Below, piece by piece: positions 33,813-44,600 of a stretch of DNA of 64,000 bases. The notes under the pieces were generated by a model. It was not told the DNA's origin, ran no database searches, and worked only from the letters and a program-made list of their open reading frames with translations. Source of the DNA: Terana coerulea (taxonomy: Eukaryota > Basidiomycota > Agaricomycetes > Polyporales > Phanerochaetaceae). The translations under genes and the position numbers were made by a program. The stretch lies in NCBI GenBank assembly GCA_024811115.1, contig JAKOGH010000681.1, forward strand, positions 248,001 through 312,000, in the 5' to 3' direction. Within the stretch, counting starts at the first letter, position 1, and each line of letters starts with the position of its first letter.

Positions 33813-34237
33813 TGCTAGTGCACTGAAAGGTTCAGCGATACGTTGTGTTATGTGGAAGTTTGCTTCTACTCAACGGGTGGTTACACTTACAGAGATGAAG
33901 GATGAGGATACGCATGAACAAGTAGTCCCAGATAGAGCTACTATATCCACAGGAGTCTGCAAGGCTATGCAGTATAGACCGACGTGGGGCTGGACGGAGT
34001 GGTATTAGGACAGAAGCTCATAACTGTAGTCTGTGCGTGGCTATGCATATCATCGCATCGCCTAATAACCTTATGTGGAGCCGCCAGGCATCGATCGCAG
34101 ACGAGCATAAAACCTTATATATTATACCTGACACAAGCCTCGGGGTGCCATTAATTTATGTTTCCGTCCTACATTGATTGCGTTGCTAGATAACCCTATA
34201 ACTGTTTCAAGGTAGTTGTGACTCTCCCTTCAGATGT
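33813..34237. other. Intergenic, no gene
   Basis: 425 bp, AT-rich in its second half (near 34100-34200). No coding frame supported. Confidence 0.45.
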
Positions 34238-35876
34238 TCATTTGTCCTCGCCGTAGTACTCCCGCCCGATAGAGCCAACGACAGATGGAAGAGGTATAAA
34301 TGCGCCGGGCTTCGAGCGGTGCGTGCCTACAGTGCCAATGGGAAGGGTGTACCTGTTGTATATGAGCATAACGCAGTGGTTGTCAGACGAATGGACCGAC
34401 TGCTCCTCGTCACAACCGTACGCCTTCGGTGTCAGCTTGATAATGACGTGCAAAGGTATCTTGATGTAAGGTAAGTTGGTATGCAAGAGATTGTGGAAAT
34501 CCGCATATCTAGATGATGCCAAGAATCAGAATCATGCTATGGTGCGGAATCAAATGTATACGCACACAAGCATCGAAGAAGAGCCTACATAACGCAAGAT
34601 ATTGTCAATACATCCAAGTGTTGCGACTGGGGTGAATAGCTAACCTGGCGACCGATAATCAAACTATTCTCCTGCCTCTCGAGTTCCATAACAACGGGCT
34701 CCGGCCGCATAACGACGTCCCTATAAGGTTCAACCACCAGAAGGACAATCATAAGACTTTATCTCGCAAGACGAGCACGTCAACTCGCCTTTGTATTGAT
34801 AATTAAACTTATCCTCATCCCCGATTCAAAAGAATCATCTAATACGCTCGCTGCTCCACAATCAATGACCTTTGCCTTCCATGCATACTCGCACAAAACA
34901 CGCACCTCGACGTCAACTTGTTAAATGGCAACTTCTGCACCGTGAGCATTGTGCGCTGTAGTGTTGACGTCCACGCTGTAAGGGTCTCATCGCCAATGTT
35001 GCCTGCGATCAGCGCCGGGAGGCCACTAGCGTACTTCATCCTGCGCCCCGACAACGGCGAGTCGCCTCCGATCTTATCCTCAACGTTGAACTAGCTCTCG
35101 TAGTGCTGGCGTTCGCCATATGGAGTCAGCGATGGAAGAAAGTGATGAGTACTATTTGTGGTTACTACCCGGAAGATTCACTGCCGGGCTTTATGTCGCG
35201 CTCGCGAGCGACGCAGTTGGCCGACGTCAAAAACCTGCCATAGCGTGAAATCACAGAAAGCATATCTGAGAACGAGAATACCTTCACGCTGTATTCAAGC
35301 CACTAGGACAGCTTAAGCTTCCTGAACGAATCAAGCCCCATATCGTCGCAACTCGCCTTCAATTACCGCATCCACTTGGTACTGAGATATGAGTTCCCTC
35401 GAGCGGGCAACCTAACCTTGTAAACAGGCATTCGAGGACTGACTCCCATCGACAAAGCTACGCACTACTCACCATTGGCAATACAATTTGGGCCTCAGAG
35501 TAATCCGGCTTCGCGACTGGATATACATCGTCGTCGGTACGTTTTCCACATAAAACTTCGACATCGGAAAGGCCGTTTGTTGCCAATGCCCACCGCCAAC
35601 CGCGGCGGGGTTACTGCCTGTGATGTGATCCGACTGGTAACTGCAGTGGACTGGTCAAACTCTTTTAGCCTGACAATACTCAGTATTCCGCTAATTGTCG
35701 ATAGGGATGATCACTGACATGGTACCGCCTGCACCAAACATGGCGGGTCGAAGACCTGTAGAGAGCACCGTAAGCTTAAGCTGCTCGTCCTTGAGCTGGA
35801 CTCGGATGTCCCTCAAGGGCGTGCTCGACATGAGTCTGTTTGTTTTCCTTCCGTACTCGAAGCCTTGGCAATCCAT
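34238..35876 (-). CDS. Unresolved multi-exon gene, function not recognised
   Basis: Several minus-strand segments look coding and share a strand, but I could not join all of them. In order they are: MSSTPLRDIRVQLKDEQLKL (start 35876 or the internal Met at ~35831); a segment with DVEVLCGKRTDDDVYPVAK ending in a good GTGAGT donor near 35480; PVYKVRLPARGNSYLSTKW near 35430-35370; FNVEDKIGGDSPLSGRRMKY through TLTAWTSTLQRTMLTVQKLP (35092-34905); VVMRPEPVVMELERQENSL (34730-34646); and a final piece to 34238 with PLHVIIKLTPKAYG and GREYYGEDK. No catalytic or membrane motif is visible. Some exons may be lost or frame-broken. It may be a decaying gene. Confidence 0.45.
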
Positions 35877-35936
35877 CTTGTCCTATTTAGACTAGTAGCT
35901 ATGGGAGGGAGTTCAAATATACGGAGCATGGTGCAG

Positions 35937-35986
35937 GGACATGGTGGTCATTCTGAAGGGAGAACGTTCTGCATTCAAGTTTGCCA
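35937..35986. repeat. Second copy of the 31463 block
   Basis: Matches 31463-31509 with a few substitutions and small indels. Its right neighbour differs: the SDR repeat that follows the first copy is found only at 38694 onward. Confidence 0.75.
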
Positions 35987-37338
35987 TATGCATCGAACGG
36001 AAACAGGCGCCATCACCAGTGCATTTGGTGGATTTGATTGCTCGTGGCGCTTGCTGAATTCAGGAGTAAATCGTGACTGTTGTGCAAGTTGATTGTGTCC
36101 TACGTAAGACTTCCGTTAGTTCCGAGTAGGCTATAAGTGATTAAAGGCTATTTTCTGCGTTGCAAGAAATTTGTGATAGTCAGCGAATGCCTGTACTGCG
36201 TATGAGCAATTTCCGAGTCACTTAGGAGCCTTTGTTTGCCTCCGTAAGCGTGATTACATCAGGGCATCTACGGCGTCTACTCAAACCTCGCCGCCCGCAC
36301 GCATGCCGCTCCCTGCTATTCTCACCAGTAATTTCAGTCGCGTAGACCCTCACAATCCAGAGCACTCGGATCAGTCGCGCCAACCGACGTATCCGTTACG
36401 ACTAGCAATCATATGGATGCTCAACCAGTTCTTTGACATGTGCGTACGAGGTCTAAACTCTCAGCTCAGCCTGGCGTGAAGTGCGGAGCTCGGGAAAACG
36501 CATATGGTTGTGCTACACCACCATGGGTGAGCTAAACGACCACTTGTAGAGCTTCAGGCTACTCACGCAGCTGTATCGCTAGAGAAACCGGAGCCTGCCA
36601 TGTGTTTTGAGGTCACGCCTGGGCACCACCGAGACACTACCGCTGAACACCGCGATCTGAACGCGATGAACGGAGCAGTGTCCAGGCGCAATGCTTGATG
36701 CCCGTCATGAAGTATGCTTGCGTATCTTATTTGGTGCGTATGCCTCATTTATTTTTACCATCATCCCCCTTACCCGTGTCCTTGCCTATTTGTATATATT
36801 ATCAGCCATTTTCGGTCGATGGTGCCAGATGGCCTACATGCTGTCGAACGACGTCCACGAAGTGCAGCTCCCACTAGCAAACGCATTAGTCCGACGGATC
36901 GAATTTCTATGGGTCAGGTGGCTTGACAGCGACGCAAGGTACCAACATGGTCCCAGTACTCGCCGACTAGAGCGTGTTCGGGCGGCTCGCTTAAAGAATG
37001 TAGCAGAGACCCGTGTATGACAGAGGACGCACTCAACCGCCACTGTGCATGCTACCAGCGGTGACGGACGGATGTCTATCCTGCCAATTTCTGAGAATTT
37101 ACCGAGAACACGGGATGATTCTATTTTTCTAGGGGTGATTGTCTTGGCCGGTTGCCGTTCTGTACGGCCTCGCGTAAAGGTCTGTCGCAAGCTGACTAAT
37201 GAGCCGTCGCTAAATTTTCATATAAGGTAGATGGATGTCTTCGAGGAGGACCGCTCATCCAAGACATCTTTCACCACTGAAAGTCACTGCTGCGGCTCTC
37301 TCGCCACGACTTTTCACTTACCAATCAATTGGCCTACC
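35987..37338. other. Intergenic or relic DNA
   Basis: About 1.35 kb without a convincing gene. A 109-codon frame at 36691-37020 (plus) has a hydrophobic start, but no family resemblance or splice context. I do not call it. Confidence 0.4.
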
Positions 37339-37816
37339 ATGTCCTTTATCACCAATGAAGCTCTCGCTCAGACTGCCCGCGATGTCCCTCAAGCTTTGCC
37401 TACCGTTCAGGCGGTGCAATAATCTTCTCCAGATTGTGCCTGCCAGTGACCTGCGAGCAAGGCTCCATGCAATACCTGCGGATTCTGCAATCCCTGCTAC
37501 GTTGGCGATCGCACGACGTGTAAGTCTTGTTCAGCCTTGTGTATGGTCCTCGAAACGCTCAAACATTTTCATGCTTTAGCGACTTCTATATTTCATGCAG
37601 ATCGCCATGCCCAAGGAGCGACTTGATGCACTGTTAGAGTGGTGGGATCAGTAAGCTCACTCGTAAGCTCTGCGCCTAATCATGTTTTACTAATCTGGTC
37701 TCAATTAGACGTCTGTTTAGCTTTGATCACGAGTCAGGCGATGTTCTTCCGAACAACGCCGAGACGGTCATGGGCCAGATGTTGGCTCAGATCAAGGCCG
37801 CCGAAGCCGCTGGAGG
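37339..37816 (+). pseudogene. Small unknown gene or relic with one frame break
   Basis: ATG at 37339 opens MSFITNEALAQTARDVPQAL and stops at a TAA near 37420. One base further the frame continues LLQIVPASDLRARLHAIPAD to a GTAAGT donor near 37517. It resumes at IAMPKERLDALLEWWDQ (acceptor 37600), splices again, and continues RLFSFDHESGDVLPNN to AQIKAAEAAG, ending at another GTAAGG donor near 37816. Consistent phases across two introns argue for a real gene. The early break and missing 3' end argue for decay or sequence error. Not recognised. It sits inside the 2.7-kb segment that separates two repeat blocks. Confidence 0.5.
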
Positions 37817-37926
37817 TAAGGTAGACCTACTCCAATTTCGACTACATCACGTGGTTAAGCGCCGTCACGCTTGGCAGCGAAAGACCAAGCTCAACCGAAT
37901 GTGTTAATATTGAGAGATCCTGAGGC

Positions 37927-37987
37927 AGATGTTTGACTGTCAGCTTATGATTATCTCTCTTTAAGAATATCTGACAGTCAAACATCT
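37927..37987. repeat. 17-bp perfect inverted repeat, 27-nt spacer
   Basis: Left arm 37927-37943 (AGATGTTTGACTGTCAG) and right arm 37971-37987 are exact reverse complements. The spacer is AT-rich. It lies just after the unknown gene and could be a transcribed hairpin or a remnant of a small transposable element. Confidence 0.85.
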
Positions 37988-37989
37988 AG

Positions 37990-38690
37990 CAAAAAGCTCG
38001 TCGGACCGTTTCTGAATCTTTTTGAATGCCGCCATGTCCAGCCAGCAAGTCGAGCGCTTGTCAGCGTGACAGCGCCTTTTGGCCGACACACGTGATGGTC
38101 ACGCTGTGACGAGAGTCGTCGAAAGTGGGGTAGGTCTACCTTAGTGACGAGTCTGAGTAGTGCAGTGGTCAGTTCTACCCCAACATGGGTCGCTCGTAGT
38201 TTGTTTGTAGCTGTTTAGAATGATAGAATGATTTTGGATGACAAAACCAAATGCTGCCTGCTTAAATGGGAGAATAGTGTGCAGGGGTAGCAGGGCTTGA
38301 GACGGCTAATAACCGGGTGCAGGCGTTGTAGGCCCCAAATAGATCGCATGACTTAGATTAATGTTTGTGAACCTAGGATTGGGACAAGCCTCGTACGCCT
38401 TCAAAGGTACACTATCATGCTGTAGCTCCCAAGCTAAAAATTACTTATCTCAGCTGTATATGTCATGAGAGTATCCCGGGTTATTATCTCCACAACTCTT
38501 TCAGCTATTTCATGACTTTTCGCTGCTGTAACCCGGTTCCAGTCGGGTTCTGGTATCGTTTTCAGTCACTTGCAAGTTGTACCATGAAGCTATACGATTT
38601 ACGGTGATTGCAGTAAATTGTTCACTTATACACGGGTCCTGCACTTTGCACGGGCCTTACGTTGGCTCAGGAAAATTTCGGGATCAGCTC
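37990..38690. other. Intergenic, no gene
   Basis: About 700 bp of low coding potential. No further feature seen apart from the boundary with the SDR repeat near 38694. Confidence 0.45.
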
Positions 38691-38798
38691 GATGTGGGTA
38701 CGTTCGGGAAATGCCGAACCTGCCATTGGCGGCCCGCGGCCGAGCTGGCTTGCGAAGTTTCTAGTGTCCTCCACACCAAGTGCTAACACTCGAAAACG

Positions 38799-39854
38799 AT
38801 GGATTTGGGGCTCAAGGATGTTCATGTGTTGGTCACTGGTACGTTCAATACATCAATTAGTGAAAAGTATGCTCAAGGCAGTTCATGTAGGCGCGAACGG
38901 TGGAATAGGATTTGAGACCGCCCGGCTCTTCCTCAGTTAGTCATCCCCTTTCCCGAGGCCGTGGACGACGCCATCCTACGTTTTCAACAGAACAAGGCGC
39001 AAAGGTCACAGCCCACTACAGGTCCAGCGCCGCTGCTCTGGAAGCCCTCACCTCCGAATTCGGCCGAACGAACGTGCAGAACGTGCAGGCGGATTTGACG
39101 AAGGAAGAGGATGTGGCAAGGTTGTTCGAAGAATCGAGTCAGTCGTTCGGGCCTGTGCAGGTCGTGGTCGTGAACCACGGGTACTGGCCGCCGGAGGACG
39201 TTCCGATCGTGCGGATGTCGCTCGACCAATGGAATTCGACCGTGTCCACCGACCTCACCTCGAGCTTCCTCGTCGTCCGCGGCTACCTCAACGGCCTTGA
39301 ACGTGCGAGCCCTGCCGCGAAGGACCAAGCGGCGATCGTGATGATTGGCAGCACGGCGGGCAAGTTCGGCGAGGCCGGGCATGCCGACTACGCGGCGTGT
39401 AAAAGCGGTAAGGCAGCGATTCCAGGTTATACGTCATGGTCACAGCTCTCTTACTCTGGATTGGGTCCCTCTAGCGATGATGTATGGATTGACGATGTCG
39501 CTGAAGAACGAAATTGTCAAGATCGCGCCCCGTGGACGAGTCAACTGCGTCGCGCCGGGCTGGGTGCGCACGCCCATGGCCGCGTCGGCGCTGCAGGACC
39601 CCAAAGTGGTCTATCAGGCATTGGCAACGTAAGTTCTCGCGCTCACTCCCTAATAGCCCAAGATGAAGCTAAATCCATCCCTGGACGATCACAGAACCCC
39701 GCTGAAGAAGGTTGCGGAGCCTCAAGACATCGCTTCGCAGATCGTCCTGTTGTCGTCCGCGACGGTCTCCGGTCATGTTACAGGCCAAGTTGTCATGGTA
39801 GAGGGTGGGATGGAGGGCCGATTACTGAATCGTCCCGAGGATCTGGCAGCGTAG
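38799..39854 (+). CDS. Short-chain dehydrogenase/reductase (SDR), 271 aa, intact
   Basis: Exons: 38799-38838, 38891-38935, 38991-39407, 39475-39628 and 39695-39854, exactly 272 codons. The nucleotide-binding TGANGGIG (spliced across intron 1) is at residues ~13-20, then NHG, the catalytic Ser in MIGSTAGKF, and YAACK (YxxxK). A C-terminal VAPGWVRTPM follows. All SDR catalytic residues are present, and the length is that of classical SDRs. Substrate unknown. A broken copy of the same gene lies 7 kb upstream on the same strand (31632). Confidence 0.92.
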
Positions 39855-40421
39855 GCATACAATAGGACGGAATAAAAGCCAGCCAATGAGCTGTGACGCT
39901 TTGAGTTGCGATCTGGGTCGCAGGACTCACACCCGCTGTGCGACTTCAGCCGAGCACTTGACTCGCCTCGCTCGCTATCCCCTTTGCGCACCCGCGCATG
40001 CCCAGCATGCTGCCGCGGAAAGCCCGTGGGACTCGCGCAGAGCTATCGCGCAGACGCTGTCGACTATCGCCGGCAATCCTGGACCCCCAGCCGCGCATTC
40101 GAGGCCAGCTTTCCAACGGCTTTCCGCCCATTCATTCGCGCTGTGACCCTACGGGGGCGCCGACTACAGGCCGCACGACTTGATCCGGCGTGGAGTGGCT
40201 CTCAATTTGACGTGTAAGCCACGGCGAAGTCAAGGGATCCAAGGAACTTAGGAAGACAGGCGGTTGTAGCGTGCGCAGCCCAGCCCCTATATAAACCCAA
40301 CAAAGGCCTGATCGCCCACGGCCAAACGCTCGCACTACCCCGCATCCCCTGCTGCCTCTGTCTCTGCCCCGCACCCTCATCCCCGCACCGCCCTCCCTAC
40401 CTCTGGCAGGCCTCCGGCGAC
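39855..40421. other. Intergenic with a promoter for the gene at 40422
   Basis: Includes the SDR flank repeat and a TATATAAA element near 40289-40297, about 130 bp upstream of the ATG at 40422. Confidence 0.5.
40003..40075. repeat. SDR 3'-flank block, partner of 31963-32032
   Basis: This stretch (GCTGCCGCGGAAAGCCCGTGG onward) lies 150 bp past the intact SDR stop. In the broken copy it is fused directly to the middle of SDR exon 3. It marks the right end of the deletion in that copy. Confidence 0.8.
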
Positions 40422-41043
40422 ATGGTGAGTGCCCCCGCCTCCTCGAGCGCCCCGACGCCCGCTGACGGACCCCGCCAGGGCAACCAGGACGACCACCACG
40501 ACGCGCACGTCACGAGCCTGCGCGTGCTGCTCGGCTCGCTTCTCTCCCCCGTGAGCTCCGCCTCGCCCGCCTGGGCTCGCGCCAGGCGCGCCAGCGCACG
40601 CTGAACCCGGCTCTGTGACACCAGAAACGGGCGCCGTACGCGCGCTCGACCTCGACCTCGGGCACCGCGAGCCCCGCTTTCCACCCCTCGCAGCCCGGCT
40701 CGCCCGACCTCGTGAGCCACGGCCGCGCGCCGTACCCGCACGTGCCCCCGCCACCCGCGGAAGCCTGACGGTGAGCTCGCCCCCAGTTGTCGCGGCCAGA
40801 TTACGGTGGAGCTGACGATGAATGGTCCACGCAGCGCGCGCACTCCGAGCAGTGCGCCCCGATCCTGTCGCGCGCCGACTCGGCGGCGTCGCTCGGCGAG
40901 GCCCTCGCCGTGCCGGACCGCGTCGCGACGGCGCCGCCCGACGCCTCCGCGCCGGGGCGCCGCACGCCCGCGCGGACTTCATCCGGACGCTGCAGTCCAA
41001 AAACCGGGCGTACGACGCGCTCGTGCACGGCGCGTTTGTGTGA
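40422..41043 (+). CDS. Small unknown protein, ~172 aa, start-codon-only first exon
   Basis: Exon 1 is ATG alone (40422-40424) followed directly by GTGAGT. Then exons 40479-40550, 40625-40711 and 40787-41043. Splicing gives GNQDDHHDAHVTSLRVLLGS, a Ser/Pro-rich middle, DYGGADDEWSTQRAHSEQ and a C-terminus ADFIRTLQSKNRAYDALVHG. One G is missing from the G-run at 40954-40957. Without it the frame runs into Arg-rich nonsense, and with it the exon phases close at the TGA (41041-41043). No domain recognised. Very GC-rich. A TATA box at 40289 supports expression. Confidence 0.62.
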
Positions 41044-41669
41044 GGGCGTACGGGGCGCAGGGACATGCATCGTGTAGATTTCGCTCATTCAGGATCATTG
41101 TATGTATTTCTGGGAGACGTTTATCTTACTGTACATATAATCATCCTCTTTGACTTTCCTTCCCCGACGAGCTCGTTTTCCCACAAGCTCCACACTGGTT
41201 TGCGGGGGATCGATGAGGGCCCTGTTCGAGCACGCTTGCCAGGGCTACACCCTTACGTGGTATACTAGTCTCTTCCCGAGCTACGGGGCCTTCCTTGGTG
41301 CTATCCACGCCATATTGATTCAGTTCAACCTTGCGAAGCCGACAGTGCAAAGAGACGATGTGGCGTCGTGCGTGCGGCTCGCTCAACTGCGTCGAGACTT
41401 TGACCAGCTGATATCTGGCTGTACTAGCCCCGCAGCGTCGGACTGGGGCTGCCTCGGCATTTGTATATGAGATTCCGTAACAACACTACTATCGTACAAT
41501 ACGGATATGCAGACTACGGTAGGGAATATGCTACAACACTAAGCATCATCTAGCCCGAGAGGAGGTCGATCTAGGCTACTAAACAGGGGATAGTATGTGC
41601 GATTGAACGAATGTGAGTGACAGATCGCCGATAGATGACTCGTTCTACTAGTCATGCATCCAGAGCCCG
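41044..41669. other. Intergenic between convergent genes
   Basis: Downstream flanks of the 40422 gene and the SNF2 gene. A 106-codon frame at 41150-41470 is present, but its codon use and context do not convince me. Confidence 0.45.
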
Positions 41670-44600
41670 TTAGTGGCCTTCCCGCTCCGCGTCCCTTCCC
41701 TTCGACATACCGAACAGCTACACAGAGGGTTAGCACAGACTCCGCGACAGCGTTACGCGGGGCGACATACGTCTTTAAGCTCCTTTACACTCAGCTTGTG
41801 CAGCTTCACGCCCGTGCCCTCGCCCAGCGCGGCCTCCGCCAGTCCCATCTTCGTGTCCTGGAGCTTCAGCATCCTGTCCATCCCATTTCGTCAGCCGTGC
41901 CGAGACGTAGGAGCGCCGAGCGACTCACCGCTCCTCGAGCGTGTCGTTCACGACGAGCCGCTTGATGAATACCTCCTTCTCCTGCCCAAGCCGGTGCACG
42001 CGGTCGTACGCCTGCGACTCCGTCGCGTAATTCCACGACAGATCCAGGCTGAGTTATTTCCATGCCAGTTAGCCCCGCGCGCCCACGCACTGAGACGCGA
42101 GGAAGACGTACTTGATGATACGGTTCGCAGACGTCAGGTTCAGGCCGACGCCACCGCACTTCGTGCTGTAGCGTCGTGAGTCGAGAGCGGGCTAGTGATA
42201 CCATGTAGGCAACTATACCTGATGAGAATGACCTTCGGCCCGCCCGCCTGCCTGAACCGCGCAAGGACGCCCTCACGCGCCTGCCGGTCCATGGACCCGT
42301 CGTATCTGAGGCTCTGGATGCCGTACCGACCGAAGAGCGTCTCGATAAGGTCCAGCATCGACGTCCCTACACCGGTCCATGCATCAGCCAAAACCGAAAC
42401 GCAGTACGAGTAGAGAGGGGGCACCGACATTGCGAGAAGCAGATCGTCTTGTCGCCCGTGACTTCCCACTCCTGGATGAAGTGGATCAGCCCGAGCATCT
42501 TCGCGGACGGCTCGACGTTCGCGCCGCCGTGCCCCCAGGTGCGGAACAGGTCCGCGGACGGCTCCTGCACACGGTTCGTGCCCGCCGCGTCGCCGAGCGT
42601 GACGTCCGTGGCATCCTGCACACCGCGCCCCGTCAGACAACCAAAACTATGAACGAGGAAGCCGTGGAAAACGCACGTCGTCACTGTGGGGCTCAGCCCG
42701 CGCCTTGCCCTTTCCCGCTCGCGCCCCCGTTCGGTCCCCTCCTGGTGCTTCTTTAGGATCGCCGACGTGTCCGGCAGCGACTCGTCGTCCGAGTCGCTGA
42801 GTTCCATCACGATGTCGTCGTCCGCCGGCTTGCCCTTGCTACCCTTCGCGCCCGCCGCCGTGCCGTGCTTCGCGCCGCTGTTCCGCGACGGGCCGGGGTA
42901 CTTGCGGCGCGTGGCGGCCTCCAGCTCGTCGTACGTCGGGTGGAACGCGGTCTGCTTGAAGACGGCCGCGGGGCCGCAGGTCTTGCATCTTCTTGCATGT
43001 CGGGCCTGTGCCGCAAGCTTTTAGGAGATGAACATAGGGAATGAGGCGGGGAGAAAGTCTCACAGGGTCGCAGGCCCTTCGCCGCCGCCGCCTCGAACTC
43101 TTTCTCGATCTCCATGTTCGTCTTATCATCGGCCTCGCCGCTGAGACGTCGTTAGCGGCCGACAGATAGAATTGAGAGGACTGGCTTACAAGATCCCGTT
43201 ATGGACGATGGGCGCAGCAGCCAACTCGCGGCAGCATTCTGCGTTCGCTTCGTCAGATCGGCGCAGGCTATTCATGCAAGGCATGCACCTACCAAAGCAT
43301 ATCTCGTGCTGGCAGCCGAGAACAAGCCCGTTGTTGCCGACAAACACTGTTCGACCCTTTCAGCCCGCATGTGCGAGCATAGCGAATCGACGCCACGTAC
43401 TTTCGTTGCACACGGGACACAGCCCGTCGTCAGGGTCGGCGACGTCCTCGTCGTAATCCGCTTGTGCGTCCTTTGCGCGTTGCAAGAATATCTTCTTGAC
43501 CTATACTTGCGCTCAGCGTCTGCTCGCACTCATGAACAACACCCCAGCGTACCTGTAGCACCCATTTCACGCCCATGACCTTGTTGGCTCGTGCGAGTTC
43601 CTTCTCGTCGGTGGTCGCAACCGCCAGAGTCGGGTCTGAATTGTCACCATCCTACGTTCATTTGGTTAGGTGTCGACCATGGAACTGAAAGCTGAGATGC
43701 TAACCAGGACGAGGTTGGGATGACCGCACAGCTGTCGTAGGCGGAGGATCAACACCAGAACAAATGAGTGGCTGAAATAACAACGCAATATTCAGGACAC
43801 AAGTAGGGATGAAGAACAGCCATGGTGCACGCACTTCTTGACTATAGTCCCCTGGCGAATGAACTTGTTGATTTGTATTTGCGCCTTCTTCTCAAGATGG
43901 TCGTAGAGCTAAATTGCGTTGTGCCACGGTCAGAGATGAATGTATGCAGACTGAACTCCGGACTTTCCTGGCGTTCGTCCTTGGAGAAGTCGAGACGGAC
44001 GATCTCGATATCCTTCTTGGGCAGTTTGAGGATAGGCTCTCCTTCCTGTTCAAGACGCCCCTATGAGCAAATCGTTCGGGAGACACGATGACGGTGTACG
44101 TACCAATGTGGCATTCTTGGTACGGCGAATCAGCAAAGGTTTGAGGAATTTCCTGTGCCCTTTGTCCTGTGTGACAATCATGAAGATGAGGAACAAGATC
44201 AAAAAGGAACATGATCGCGCACCGGCTAACACTGCATCTTCGAGCTGCATCTTGGCAATATATTCATTGAAGTCGCCCCAATCACTATTGGCGCAGACGT
44301 TAGTTCACATACAAGCACAATGAAAGGGAAACGTCTATACACACTTCCATGGTCTGAAGCGTCCAAAGCGCAGCAGTCCGTAGATATCCGCCCTACTAAA
44401 TGTCAGCAATGCGCATGTTGAATGACTCGGGGAATGGTTACAGCGTATTTGTGACGGGTGTTCCAGTGAGACACCATCGATATTTCGCGCGTATCATAGC
44501 ACATGCCTTGCTGGAACGAGTGTTCTACATTATACCGTGTTAGCGCACAGCGTCGGATGTTTCCCACCGATCATACCTGTTTCTGATGAACTGAGCCTCG

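Noticed and set aside
36691..37020. 109-codon membrane-like ORF
   Set aside because: Only one hydrophobic stretch, no homologous pattern, no intron context.
37395..37570. Metallothionein-like cysteine-rich frame (CNTCGFCNPC pattern)
   Set aside because: The frame has internal stops and no start. The alternative frame joins across two introns in consistent phase, so the Cys pattern is probably accidental.
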